A model generated the notes under the pieces. It searched no databases. It saw only the letters and a program-made list of their open reading frames with translations, and had not been told where the DNA came from. The translations under genes were made by a program, and so were the position numbers. DNA of 64,000 nucleotides, taken from positions 6,901,793 through 6,965,792 of the forward strand of contig NW_004955472.1 of the NCBI RefSeq assembly GCF_000276665.1. The letters are read 5' to 3'. Below are positions 11,621 through 23,194 of the stretch, piece after piece (position 1 is the stretch's first letter; each line of letters opens with the position of its first letter). The stretch is from Chinchilla lanigera. Its lineage: Eukaryota > Chordata > Mammalia > Rodentia > Chinchillidae.

Positions 11621-12455
11621 CATATCTTAATTCAATCCATTTGGCCTCAAACATTATAATACAGGAAATTCTGGATCTGCCTATGCAGAACAGAAGTTTG
11701 ATGTAGTCACGACACAAACCATTACAAAGAGAAGAAAGTTCGCTGCTCTGAAAACAAGTCTACTTTCTTCCTCAAAGGCGGATTCGCAGGAAGAGATGTT
11801 GAGAACATCCTCCTCCATGGGAACCAAGTGCCTGTGCGTGTGTCCCTCACACGCAGACTCCTGCTTCCTCCGCAGTCTGGGAATGAGGAAGGAAAAGCTC
11901 CTTCCCTGCTTTGGTTTACTCCGTTGCTCCAGCATCATTTCATCCACTTCCCTCTCCTTTGGGCAGGTTCACACAGGGTAATTTCATTTTTTTATTTATT
12001 TTTAAAAAAGAACTAAGTGATATTTTTTATTTATTTATTTATTTATTTTACTTTCTGCACCACAAGTGGTAGCTTTAATACTTACAGGAAGCTAATTAAT
12101 AATACTTCAGATAACGTGAGTGTTTTTCTTCTGATACCGGCATTGTCCATCAATTTAAGTCAAATATAGACAGTTCTGTGGAAATAATCAACTCTTTTCA
12201 TAGTATTAGAAACACTATAAAATCTGCAAACTTGAAGAGGATTAAAGAAAGGCAATTAAGTAGGCTCCTCTGATTTTCTTATCAGGGGAAAATAGTTTTT
12301 AGACATGTTTTTGTCCAATTTTTAAATTACTTAGACATTCATAGCTTGTTTGCTGTATAAGAGATCTCTGTCCTAACAAAATCTGAAACGTCATTAAAAC
12401 GTAGATATGCAATCAATTTATCAAAGCCAGACTTAATTACCTTTTACATTAGCTT
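11621..12455. other. Unassigned sequence with a short (TTTA)n tract
   Basis: A ttta/attt microsatellite lies at about 12021-12050. Elsewhere AT-rich single-copy sequence. Confidence 0.5.
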
Positions 12456-12569
12456 TGTGCTTTACAAATGATTTTTTGTCCCTGTTGACCGAGTGAGGTA
12501 AGTAGGACAGTGTTAATGTTCCCAGTGGAGAACTAAGAGAATTGAAGGACAAAAAAGTTGAGCGCTATC
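12455..12569 (-). repeat. MIR SINE, interrupted by an ID
   Basis: 'gctttgtgctttacaaatgat', 'gaggtaagtaggacagtg', then 'gagaactaagagaattgaagg' are the reversed MIR 3' blocks. The copy runs into the ID insertion that follows, so the ID landed in an older MIR. Confidence 0.55.
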
Positions 12570-12710
12570 CATAGTTACCCAGTTAGGGGCTGGGGATTTA
12601 GCTCAGTGGCAAAGCACCTGCCTGGCAAGCACAAGGTCATGAGTTCGGTTCCTGGTACCGGAGAAAAACCAAAAAAAAAAAAAAAACCAAAAAACATAGT
12701 TACCCAGTTA
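12570..12710 (+). mobile_element. ID SINE with perfect 16-bp target duplication
   Basis: Body 12586-12694, flanked by identical 'catagttacccagtta' at 12570-12585 and 12695-12710. Internal promoter boxes are present ('tagctcagtgg', 'gagttcggttcc'), followed by the 'ggtaccggagaaaaacc' 3' end and a tail of two A-runs separated by 'cc'. Perfect duplications and an intact tail indicate a recent L1-mediated insertion. Confidence 0.97.
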
Positions 12711-13281
12711 GTGGCATAAAAGTTTCCTCCTTCCTAGTACCTGTACTATCCCATAGTGCCCATACTACCCCATAGGCAAATACTTTATAAGTAATGTAGG
12801 TCATAACAATACTTTCCATCAGTTCCATAATGTGTTATATTCCACATGCAAGGACAACTCCCATTTTTCTGTTAGCCCAGTGAAGAGTGCAACTCAGACA
12901 TCAAACTATGCATAGCTCCCTTTTTCTCTAACAAGGATTCCACCCATGTGTCTTCATGATAACCAAGCTTAACTACGTGGTGGTTCTGGAAATATACCAC
13001 ACAGATTATGATTCTGCAGGTTTTATTCTGGGTTTTGACTAAGCACACTTTGAGTAAAACCCACAGAAGTGACATTATACCTGGTAATTGATACTAATAT
13101 GTAGGTATGATAAATAATAATATATTTATAATACACATTAATTTTCTTTCAATACTTAAAATTTTTAAAGTACATACAGGTCAAAATAGAAAAATAAATA
13201 TAATAACAATTTCACTCCCACTTCTGTCTCCCATCTATCTAGTTCTCTTCCCTGGAGGAGAATGTGATATTTGTATTCTTC

Positions 13282-13430
13282 CAAAGTTGTTTTAGTCAGG
13301 GGCTGGGGATTTAGCTCAGCGGCAAAAGCGCCTGCCTGGCAAGCGCAAGGTCGTGAGTTCGGTTCCCGTACCAGAGAAAAACCAAAAAAAAACAACAACA
13401 ACAAAAAAAAAAACAAAGTTGTTTTAGTCA
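13282..13430 (+). mobile_element. ID SINE with perfect 17-bp target duplication
   Basis: Body 13299-13413, flanked by identical 'caaagttgttttagtca' at 13282-13298 and 13414-13430. Same subfamily as the copies at 6.9 and 12.6 kb, with the 'gagaaaaaccaaa' tail extended by a (CAA)n stretch. Its B-box region lost one G pair relative to the sister copies ('ttcccgtaccag'). Confidence 0.97.
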
Positions 13431-13775
13431 CATATAGGTAATTATGTTTAAGAATTTTTATTTTTTATGCAAATACAGATCTTCATCTTGAACAAGTTCT
13501 AGCTTAGTCAGTCTTCAAATAATTATTTGTCTCCTCTGGATAGAACCTCAACTCTGTTAGAACATAGGAATTTTTACAGTAACCTCAGTGATCTCAAACT
13601 TCAGAATGCAGCATCAGATTGACCTGCAAAATTTGCTAAAAACATAGAAAGCCCCTACTCCATTAGGAGAATCCCTAACCTAAGACAATACTTCAAAAAT
13701 TTGACACTCAGGGCTTAATTTAATTACCTACTCAAAATACATTACCAGTGGCCAAAAAACCCACATCAATATGTG
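13431..13775. other. Unassigned sequence
   Basis: AT-rich, nothing recognised. Confidence 0.4.
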
Positions 13776-13779
13776 GTAT

Positions 13780-13925
13780 TTACTAGAAACAGATATCATT
13801 GTAAGCAACTTTACATACATTAACTTGCTTAAGCCTGCAATACTAGAAGGTGTGCACTGTTATTATCCCATTTTAAGGAGGAAAAACTGCAGGGGATGTG
13901 TTAAGTAGCTTCTCCACTTCTGTTC
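13780..13925 (-). repeat. MIR SINE
   Basis: Reverse MIR order: 'acatacattaacttgcttaagcc', 'tgcactgttattatcccatttt', 'aaggaggaaaaactgcagg', 'ttaagtagcttctcc'. A good match to the 'attatccccattttacagatgagg' block. Confidence 0.8.
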
Positions 13926-14282
13926 ATCCAGGCGCTAAGGGATAGAACCACCCTGATTGCAGAACTCAGGGGCTTAATCATCTGTCTGTGCTGCCTTGCG
14001 GCCCTGCAGAGGTGGACGAACAGACGCTTGCTGTCAAAGCACCAGCACTGACTGTGATGTAGAGCCTGTCTCACTGACTGTATAGCTTCCACATGTGAAA
14101 ATGTGGTAACACAAAAGACAAAGGAGATGTGTTTTATAAGGAAACAACTCTTCTGTTTAACGTATGAAATTTCCTTTAGTTTGCTTTCTTCTGTAGTGGA
14201 TTGGAGAATTTTTTAGAAGAAAATTAAATATTTTTACTGGTACATTCCAAGCATAAAATTGTACATATTAAGAAGGGGTGCC

Positions 14283-14400
14283 TGACACAGAAGGGCTGCC
14301 ACTTTGGGTCCTGCCTGGGCAACTTAGCCCTGCCTCAAAATGAATAATAAAAGCTGGGAATATAGCTCAGTTCAACGGCTTTAAATGTGATTTTCAGTGT
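14283..14400 (+). mobile_element. B1-ID dimer SINE, 5'-truncated and diverged
   Basis: The left part ('cctgcctgggcaacttagccctgcctcaaaa') matches the end of a B1 monomer ('cctgggcaacatagcgagaccctgtctc'). It is followed directly by an ID-like right part ('agctgggaatatagctcag'). The combination is a B1-dID type dimer. Confidence 0.6.
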
Positions 14401-14404
14401 GAAA

Positions 14405-14512
14405 AAGGAAGGGAGGCAGGAGAGCAGGAGAGGGAATGGAAGCGGGACAGGGAGAGAAAGAAGAGGAAGGAAGGAGGGAGGGAGAGAGAAAAGAAAAAAG
14501 GAGGGGAGGGTA
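14405..14512. repeat. Purine-rich (GGAA/GAGA)n simple repeat
   Basis: Over 100 bases almost entirely A/G on the plus strand, just after the truncated dimer SINE; possibly grown from its A-rich tail. Confidence 0.85.
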
Positions 14513-14916
14513 CTAAGTAATATTTTGATACACATATACAGTATGTAATTTAGTTCTGGTTAAACACATTTATCTCCAACATTTATCATTTTATGATGAA
14601 AACTTTCGAAATAACTTCTAACTTGTTGAAGTGTACAGTACACTGTTATGTATAATCACCCTCCTTCGCAACAGTGCACCAGAGTTCTCGCTGCTGTTTC
14701 TCTGTATCTCACCACTCACCGACGCTCCCCCACCTCACCTCTCTACGCACTTTCCTTTGCCCCTGCGAACCCTCCCTGCATTCTCAGCTTCTTAGAGATC
14801 AACTTTTTAAGCCTCTACACACGAATGTGAATATGCAGCACCCGTCTTTCTCTACCTGTCTTATTTGACATTATATAATGATCTTCAGTTCCGTTGTATC
14901 ATTCTAAATGACAAGA

Positions 14917-15034
14917 TTATAGCCTTTTGTTTTGTTTTGTTTTTTTCTGGTACCGGGAATCGAACTCATGACCTTGCGCTTGCCAGGCAGGCGCTTTGCC
15001 TCTGAGCTAAATCCCCAGCCCCTTATAGCCTTTT
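14917..15034 (-). mobile_element. ID SINE inside ancient L1
   Basis: Body 14929-15022 reads as a reversed ID ('ggtaccgggaatcgaactcatg...ctgagctaaatccccagcccc'), with the reversed A-tail as a T-rich run at its left. Flanked by identical 'ttatagcctttt' at 14917-14928 and 15023-15034. Confidence 0.96.
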
Positions 15035-17783
15035 TATGGCTGAATTGTATTCTAGTAGGTCTGTATACATATTTTCTTTATCCATTTATCAGTTGATGGA
15101 CGTCTAGGTTGCTTCTATCTCTTACCCATTGTAATAATCCTGATGTGAACACAGGAGTGCATATGTCTCTTTCACATACTTATTTTAGGCCCTTTGAATA
15201 TATAGTAAGTGAAATTAGTGGCTCATATGGTAGAAGTATCCTTAATGTTTTGAGAAAACTCTATAATGTGTTCTGTGATGGCTGTATTAATTCAAATTAC
15301 CATTAACAGAGAATCCCTTCTCTCTAAATTCTTCAAAGCACTTGTTATCTTTAGTCTTCTTCATAATTATCTTATTTGGTTCAAATGATATTTCATGGTT
15401 TAATTTGCATGATTAGTGATGTTCACCAAGTTTTCATGTACCTGTTCACTATTTGTATGTCCTTTTTTGAAAAATTCCCGTTTAGGTCTATTTTTCACTT
15501 TTAAATATTTTTTGGAGTTCCTTATTCCTTATATATTCCGCATATTAACCCCTTGTAAGACGTATAGCTTGCAAATATTTTCATAGGTTGTCTTTGTACT
15601 CTGATTGTTTCCTTGGCTGTGCAGAAGCTTTGGTTTAATGTAATTGCATTTGTCTATTTTTACATTAGTTTCTGTGCTTGTGAGGTCTTGTCTAAAAATT
15701 TCCTCATTTCAGTTTCCTTTACATATTCTTCAGTAACTTAACTACAAAAACACTATTAATTTAAGTCTTCAATCCATTTGAGTTGATTTTTGTAACTATA
15801 AGGGTTGCGTTCTTCTGTATGTGGATGCCAAATTTTCCTAGCACTATTTATTGAAAAGGCTATCTTTTCCTCCAATGTATGGCCTTTGTCAATGGCCAAT
15901 TGTAGATGCGTGGATTTACCTCTGTTGCTCTGTTCCTTTCCATTGGTCCACATGCCTGTTTTGATGACAATACTATGTTGATTTGATTATTATAGGTTTG
16001 TAGTATCTTTTGAAATCAGGTACTGTAACACCTCCTGATTTGGCTATTTGGTTCTTTTGTGTAGTTCCATGCACATTTTAGAATTTTTTCTAGATGTGTG
16101 TATAACGTCGTTGCTATTTTGATGGGAATTACACTGAATCAGTACTATGGACATTTTAGCAATACTGGTTTTTCCAATCTATAAACACTGGATACTTTTC
16201 AACCTTTCTGTGTGTCTTCTTCGATTTCTTTCATCAATGTCTTATAATTTCTATTATAGAGATCTACCATTTCTTTATCTAAATTTGTTCTTTGGTATTT
16301 TATTTTTATTGTATCTATTATAAATGATTTCTATTTCAAATAATTCACTATTAGCATATAGTGATACTACTGATATTTTATGTTGACTTTTCTATCTTGC
16401 AACTTTGCTGATTTCATCTACTATTTCTAATAGTTTTAGTGGAGTCTTTTGGATTTTCTATATGTAACATAATGTCATTGCCATCTGCAAACAGTAATAT
16501 AAACTGCCTCTTTCTAATTTGGATGTCCTTTATAAATTTCTCTTGTCTGGTTGCTCTGGCTAAGACTTCCAGTATTACATCACATAAAAGTGGTAAGAAT
16601 GGGCATGCTTTCTTTTTGCAGATCTTAGAAAGATTCCAGTCAGTAGAATGTTAGCTACTGACCTACAATAAGTGTGTTTATTATGTTGAAATAGCTTCCT
16701 TCTATACATAATTTCTTTAGTGCACATTATCATGAAGTCATTTTGAATAATATCAAAGATTTTTCTGCATGTGTTAATGTGAACATATGGTGTTTGTCCT
16801 TCATCCTGGAGGTAGTGAATATGTTTATTGATTTGTGTATACTGTACAATCCTTGCATTACAAGGATGAATCTTATTTGATCATGGTGAGTAATCTTTTA
16901 AAGGTACAATTGGATTTGGTTTTCTAGTATTTTGTTGTGGATTTCTATAACTATATTTATTAAGGGTATTGGGTTGTCATTGTTGTAACTTTATTTGGTT
17001 ATTGTAGAAGGGCAATGCCAGTCCTATAGAATATGACTAGTAGAACTCCTTATTCTTCTATTTTTTAAAATAATTTAAGAACTTGTAATAGCCCTCTTAG
17101 AATGTTTAGGACAAGTATGTAGGAGAGCTCTCTAGACCTGGGCCTTTCTCTGATGGGAGACTTTTCATTTCTGATTCAGTCTTGCTACCCTATTGTTGGG
17201 GTTTTCTGTTTCTACATGATTCAATCTTCACGAGGTGTGTGTGTTTAGAAATTTCTCCATTGCCTCTAGTCTATCAAATTTGTTCATAATAATCTCTAAT
17301 GATCTTTATTTTTTTGGTATTACAGAAGACTAATGTAGTAAGGATTTTTTTACCTCCGATTTTGTTGTCTTTCTTTTATAGTCAAGCTAAGGATTTTTAA
17401 AAGATGGATACACAGAGCTACCTCTTTGTTTCACCAGTGTTTTGCTCAGCCTCCATTTCATTTATTTCTCATTTAATCTTTATTATTTATAAGCTTTATA
17501 AAATTCCATTGATTTTTGGATTTGTTCTTGTTTCTCTAGTTCCTTAAGATTCTGTGGATCATTGTATCATTTCTGGCACCTTACACTGCATATTATAATG
17601 TCTTGTTATTTTTCTACTTTTTGATATAGGCATTAGTAGTTATAAAACCTGCCTGTTCTTCCTGTACCTCATGAACTTTGGTGTGTGGTATCTCTGTTTA
17701 TATTTGTTTCAGGAAATTTTTTAATTTCCTTGATTTCATCTTATTCCATTGTTTGTTCAAAAGTAAGTTATTTAATTTTCAAG

Positions 17784-17868
17784 GTCTGGGGATATAGCTC
17801 AGTGGCATAAGCACCTGCAGGCAAGCGCAAGGTCCTGAGTTCAATTCCCAGTATCAAAAAAAAAAATT
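17784..17868 (+). mobile_element. ID SINE inside ancient L1
   Basis: 'tctggggatatagctcagtggc' to 'gagttcaattcccagtatc' and an A-run. The older consensus type lacks the 'gagaaaaacc' 3' end. A few bases of the middle ('gcctgcctgg') are deleted. Inserted within L1 ORF2. Confidence 0.92.
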
Positions 17869-18301
17869 TCTTTCATATATTTGAATAGCTTCCAAACTTT
17901 GTCTTGATATCCATTTCTAGTTCTATTTCACTGTGGTCAAAAAAGATAACTGACATGACTTCATCTTCTAAAAATTTGTTGAGCCTTGTTTGGTGGCCTG
18001 TCATGTAACCTGTCCTGGAAAATTTATCTTGTGCTCATGAGCAATATGTGTTTTCAGCAGCTTTTGGATAGAATGCTCTACAGATCTCTGTTAGGTCCGT
18101 CTGGCCTAGGGTGCAGTTGAACTCTGATGTTTCTTTATTGATTTTCTGTTTGGATGAGTTGTCTATTGTTGAAAGTGAGATAGTAAAGTTTCAAACTATT
18201 ATTGTGTTGGAGTATGTCTCTCACTTTAGGTCTAATGTTTGCTTTTTACATTTGGGTATTTGATTTCTTGTTTATTGTTATTGGTTTATTTATTTATTTT
18301 T

Positions 18302-18445
18302 GTTTTTTTGAGACAGGGTCTCGATATGCAGTTCAGGTTGGCCTTGAGCTCACTTTGTAGCCCAGGCTGGTCTCGAACAGGCAAGGATCCTTCTGCCTCA
18401 GCCTCCCAAATGCTGGGATTACAGGCATGCGCCACCACACCCAGC
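18302..18445 (-). mobile_element. B1 (7SL-derived) SINE, full monomer
   Basis: Reverse-orientation B1: 'gagacagggtctcgatatgc', 'ggctggtctcgaac', 'ctgcctcagcctcccaaatg', 'ctgggattacaggcatgcgcc', 'accacacccagct'. The open frame over it is the well-known antisense-SINE artefact. Inserted in the L1 between its endonuclease and ORF1 regions. Confidence 0.95.
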
Positions 18446-20430
18446 TGACTTATCTATTGTAGTGTTTTTGTTTTAGGATTACTGTGAACCTTTCGAAATA
18501 TTTTTATATATTCTGTCTTTTAAAATGATTGTGAATCAAAAATGTTCCTAAAGAACAGGAGCAAAAGAAAATATGCTAATAAGAGAAATCTATAGTTGTA
18601 CAGTTTCTGCAGTTGTGCAGTTTCCTGGATAAAGTATTCTTGGTGGCTGGGCTTCTCTTTCCTTCAGTGCTGTGAAAGTCTCTTGTCACTTTCCCCACAC
18701 CTGCTTAGAAGGTTGCAGCTGAGAAATCCACAGCCAGGCAAATTGGGATACCCATTTTTATGGGTATCTTCTCTTACAACCTGAGAATCTTCTCTTTATC
18801 TTTCACCTTTGAGACCTTGACTGTAAGATGTCCTGGGGTAAATGTGAGTTAAATTGACTGGCAACCTTTGTCCTGCATGTACTTTGATATTTGTATTAAG
18901 TTTGAAAATACCTCTGACATTCTAAATCTGTCTTACACTCCATAAACCCATGTGTTTGTTCTTTTCTTGAAGTTCCTAGCTCTCATAAGTGTCCATTTTT
19001 ATTCTCTGGGTGTATTTTCAAAGAGCCCTGTCTTCAGGTTCACTAAATTTTTCTCCTCTTTGTTGAACACTACCATTAATGCCTTCTATCACATTTTAAA
19101 TTTCACATAGTGTGTTTTCCAGCTCACAAATTTCTACTTCACTTTTTCCATTGCTCCATCTCTTATGTTTCTTTGTATACGGAGATGTTTTTCTGTGTTT
19201 TCTTTAAGCTTTCTGAGTTTCTTCAAAACAACTATTTCAAATTCTCAGAGTTTTTATGCTGATTACTATCTCGGCAGTTTCTGGCACCTTACTTTGCATA
19301 TTATAATGTCTTGTTTTCCTACAAGCTCTTGGTGCATGTTGATACACAGCATCACGAGAATTGAAGCATTAGGTATTTTTTCCAGTCTTCCCAATCGGAG
19401 GTTTTGTACAGGCCAGACTTTCCAGAAATTATAAGCCGGCTACTTATTTTCCCTGAGCCTGCAGCCACTTCCACTATTTCCTACTGGATGGTATGCAGGT
19501 GTGTAGTAGGCAGGAAGCCATTATTGGCAAGTTGTCACTTTTCTACTCTAGAGAGTAGTTCAAGCCCAGTTTTATCACAAATGTAAGGTTGGCATGTTGT
19601 TCAGAAGGGACCAGGAGGATACCCACAAAGAGTAGTGTTTCCCCACAGGTTTCTCTCTGGGGCTGGAATAGGTACCATACACCTCATCCATGGTTACCAG
19701 TCTTGGTCAGGTACTATAGGATTCTGCCAGCTCTGGGAATAGTCGCTATGAATTAACCAGCTCCGCATCATATATCCCACCTCTGGCCACCAACGATACC
19801 AAGCTGTGTCACACTCTGAGCCCACATCCTGCCAAGACAAGCACCATCCATAAGTTAGAACCAAGGCCCACACTGCCATGAGCTGCTTAATTCTAAGACA
19901 CATTTGTAGCCAAAAACCATTGCAACCAGCTGCAGATGATACTAGCTAGAGCAGAAACCTAAGAAACAATAGCTACAAGTCTTCCTCTGGCACTGGATTT
20001 GTTCCGGAGACCCAAACCAGTGCTATGTTCTAGGGCCAAGTCTTGTGCTTACTACTTTTCCCTCACCAAGGAGATGCAAGCTTGTACCATAGTATGATGT
20101 CCAAGCTTGGGATAGTGTTGGTAAAGGCAGTCCCTCAGAAACCTGGGCTGTCACTAAGCTGAACTGTACTTGTATCTTACAGACATAAGACCTACTCAGT
20201 CCTCTTGCTACATGGAGGCCCATGCTGCAGCTGGCAATGAGACAGGCTGAACCATAAATCCATCCCACTGGGATACAGGCCTCTTCCTGGTGCTGGGGAA
20301 GTTCTAGAGCCCCATTCCTGAGTAGTGTCCTACCAATATCTATAATGCTTGAGGTTGGGAGACAGTCCCTTGGCCATTAACGCTGATGACAGGCTTGATT
20401 AAACCCAAGTCGTAGCACCATAGGAGCCTG
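18446..20430 (-). mobile_element. Ancient L1: remainder of ORF2 5' end, ORF1 and 5' UTR
   Basis: Continuation of the element that starts at 14.5 kb. 18.6-19.3 kb resembles old L1 ORF1 in reverse ('ctgtcttcaggttcactaaat', 'catagtgtgttttccagctcac', 'gtttctttgtatacggagatg'). 19.3-20.43 kb resembles the repetitive old L1 5' UTR ('cctcttcctggtgctggggaag'). Total element about 5.9 kb, near full length, heavily mutated. The exact 5' edge is uncertain. Confidence 0.7.
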
Positions 20431-20431
20431 C

Positions 20432-20800
20432 AGAATTGAATGAGTAATGTAGGTGTATGAGTAATGAGTACTGTAGGTGCTGCATATTGTTATCTTCAAA
20501 GTACTTGCTCAGATTACCAGATACAGGCATGCAAAATTGATCAAACAATGTAAGCACTAACTTCCTTTCAATGAGCTAATAGAAATTAGTAGTACAGTTA
20601 TCTTAGCTATCGTGTGTGTGTGTGTGTGTATGTATGTATGTGTATATATATATATTCCTTCTTTCTTTTCTCTTTTCCCCATCCCAGTTGTTCTTTCCTT
20701 CTGAGCAGTTTCTTTCCCTTTCACAATATCTATCACAGTATTGAGTTCTTAATTTTCATCACTGGTTTATTGCTAGTAACAAAAAGTGTTAATTAGACAC
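20432..20800 (-). mobile_element. L1 3' UTR fragment
   Basis: Matches, in the same orientation, the 3' UTR of the long L1s at 37.5 and 46.9 kb: 'catattgttatcttcaaag', 'gttgctcagattaccagatac'-type, 'gcatgcaaaattgatcaaa', then 'ttttccccatcccagttgttc' and 'gagcagtttctttccctttc'. Contains a (GT)n(TATG)n(TA)n microsatellite at 20611-20656. Confidence 0.85.
20611..20656. repeat. (GT)n / (GTAT)n / (TA)n microsatellite
   Basis: Dinucleotide tract inside the L1 3' UTR fragment, at the same relative site as the (CA)n at 37772-37806 in another L1 copy. Confidence 0.95.
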
Positions 20801-21898
20801 AGAACTTACCTCCAGTCTCTACCAAAATTGCTATTTCTGCAGGGACTTTCAAGCTAAACACATCATGAGAAAAAGATGCCCCCAAGTTCTTCTTGTGATT
20901 GCCCTAGGATGCAAATTGGAAGTCTAGATTTCTCCTTTTTTTGGAAGTCTAGATTTCTAATACAGAACAACTCATGTGAAATCCTCCTGCAAACAGCAGG
21001 TTTGATCGCTTGGTATTGTATTTCCAAAGCTCCCATCTTTGACTCCTATCTCAGGTTTTCTTAAGGTCAAGTAGCATCTTGGAATTTTCTGGGATGAAAC
21101 AGGCTTAGACGTCCCTCATTTATGTTGAAATTATTCTTACATTTTTCCTGTGGATACTTTCTTTGCCAAGGTAACAAGCAAGAAACTATTTTTTTTATTT
21201 TAGAAGTGACATTTTTAAGTTGCGTTATTTGAACTTCACTGTTAAAAACAGCTCAAAACTTCACTGTTTATTAAATTTCACTGTTGAAAACAGCTCAAAA
21301 CTTCAGTAATCAGAAAGAATATTGTTTTCACCCGAGAATTTTAGGCCTGTGATGGGGCCTGAAGAGAAGCCTACCATGCCAGGTGGAATAAACTCAGGCA
21401 CAGGGACCAGCATAAAGCAGACTGTGTTGTAGGCTCTTCAAGGGTCTTCATGTAATTGCAAGAACTGCATGTTTTTGGTGACCTGTAGGAAGGTAATCTG
21501 ACTTCACACATTCCTATCGTTCTAACCTGTCCCAGAACCCAGCGCTCAGAAAACTTCTCTAAAGATCTATCGTGACCCCTAATTAGAGAGTGCAAAAACA
21601 GAAGATTCCCTGAACGGCAGCTGTTTTCCCCAGCCTCTATAAAGAGAGGAGTGGACCAGAAGCAGCAGCACAGAGGACCAGAGTTTGGCAAAACCTATCC
21701 CGTGAATCCTCCTGTGGCGGAGTGTGATCCTCATGATCTCAGGCCTAGAGATGCAAACCACTCTCTCCTCACAGTTCATGCCTGGGTATTCCCAAAGCAA
21801 CTGTGAGGCCATCACAAGTCACTTTTACCAACAACAGCACCGAGGCTCGTGAATGACTGGTCCTATTGGGAAGCAGAGTAGACCAATGGCTTTCCATA
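20801..21898. other. Unassigned sequence with two short local duplications
   Basis: 'ttggaagtctagatttct' is duplicated at about 20916 and 20941. A roughly 25-bp unit ('ttcactgttgaaaacagctcaaaac') occurs twice around 21235-21305. No gene recognised; minus-strand frames of 78-106 codons (21371-21815) have no known motif. Confidence 0.55.
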
Positions 21899-21899
21899 T

Positions 21900-22031
21900 G
21901 ATGGCATTATTGGGTTTTTTGTTTGTTGTTTTTTGTTGTTGTTTTTTTGTACCAGGAGTCAAACTCACGACCGCAGGCTTACCAGGTAGACATTGTGCTG
22001 CTGAGCTATATCTCTGGCCCGGTGGCATTAT
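21900..22031 (-). mobile_element. ID SINE
   Basis: Reversed ID body ('gtaccaggagtcaaactcacgacc...gctgagctatatctctggccc') with a T/G-rich reversed tail. The near-identical flanks 'gatggcattatt' and 'ggtggcattatt' form the target duplication. Confidence 0.93.
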
Positions 22032-22144
22032 TTTTACTTAGTCAAGAGTCTACTTGTCTACTTCACTAGAAGCAAAAGGGGTAGAGTTACTTCTGTATAT
22101 TTTATAGAATGTGACACATATATAAACGTTATCAGGGCACTGTC

Positions 22145-22555
22145 ACTCTCTGGCTCTTTTTAAAAAAATTTTTATGTTAAAGAAAATAGTATAAAAAAAG
22201 AACAATAGTGAAATACAGACAAAACAAAGCATGAACATTAAAAATGGTACGGGATTTCAAACCAAATGATAGGAATTAGCAGTGGTTGTTACATTACATA
22301 TTGTTATCTTCAACGAAGTTGCTCAGATTACCAGAAGTAAGAATAGAAGATTGATCAAACCATTAAAGGGAATGAGAAAATAATAATTTAAAAGAACATT
22401 AGAGACAATGCACAGTGTCACTAGACAGGATTGTAGGAGTTCACCAGTGATTGTTATATTGCAAATTGTTGTCGTCACATAAGTTGCTCAGGTTACCAGA
22501 TATGAGCATGCAAAATTGGTCTAAATATTAAAAAGAAAAAGTTTCTCTGGCTCTT
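22145..22555 (-). mobile_element. L1 3' UTR fragment
   Basis: About 400 bp with very close similarity to 46870-47240, the start of the best-preserved L1: 'aaagaaaatagtataaaaaaagaac', 'aaaatacagacaaaacaaagc'-type, 'tacgggatttcaaaccaaatg', 'gaattagcagtggttgtta', 'gcaaattgttgtcgtcacataag'. It stops before ORF2, so it is a severely 5'-truncated insertion. Confidence 0.9.
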
Positions 22556-22559
22556 AATA

Positions 22560-23190
22560 AAAAAATAAGAAAAATCAGGAAAAGTGACCAAAAAACCAGC
22601 ATGTCCTTGGATCACTGTTAGGGAAATGCTCCTTTCCAGCAACAAGGAGAAGGGACCCGTCTTCAAGGACACTTGATTCCCTTTCTAGGGCCACAGGAAG
22701 GTACTCAGAAGCCACATCTGAGCCTGCAGGCTGGGCTCGGCTAGCACTGGCTGTCTCGGTGTTCCCCACTGTGCCTTTTTCCATGATGGCATGCTGACCA
22801 AACCGACCCCTCTGTAGCTTCCCATTTGGTACATTTCCTTCCTTAAGTGCATGAGAGTCCCAGTCTCACAGATACTCCTATAAGCCAAGGAGAGAGCCTG
22901 CTCCTATGAAGTGTGAATGTCCTAGAATAGAGTTTTTATTCTACACTCTTCTAGTGGGAGAGTGGACAATTCATCACCTGAATTAAAATCACCTTCAAGT
23001 GCTGATTTAAAAGTGAAGATTCATTCAGGGCACCTTCTGTGCACCTCATGAATCAGAACAAATTCTCCCCCCACACACTCTCCCAGGATGACTCCTCGGT
23101 ACACTCATATTGAAGAATCCAGTGTGGTGAGCCAACACGGGCAATTCTGTAAGGTGGAGGTATTTCTCAGGAGTCTGCCCTGAAACAGGA
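22560..23190. other. Unassigned single-copy sequence
   Basis: Moderately GC-rich. Two minus-strand frames (22575-22888) lack any recognisable motif. Confidence 0.4.
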
Positions 23191-23194
23191 CAAT

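Larger units (their letters stand above)
14515..18240 (-). mobile_element. Ancient L1: 3' UTR and ORF2 part
   Basis: 3' end first in plus coordinates. 14.52-14.88 kb matches the old mammalian L1 3' UTR in reverse ('aagtgtacagtacactgttatg', 'ttcagcttcttagagatcaac'). From about 15.03 kb it is ORF2 in reverse ('cattgtaataatcctgatgtgaac', 'catatggtagaagtatcc', 'gtgcagaagctttggtttaatg', 'ccatctgcaaacagtaatataaac'). Riddled with stops and gaps. Interrupted by an ID (14929-15022) and an ID (17784-17868). Carries a short displaced patch at 17570-17610 (see findings). Confidence 0.92.

Noticed and set aside
18239..18448. 69-codon plus-strand frame with C-S-P-G-W-S-type motif
   Set aside because: Antisense translation of a B1 SINE, a common false positive.
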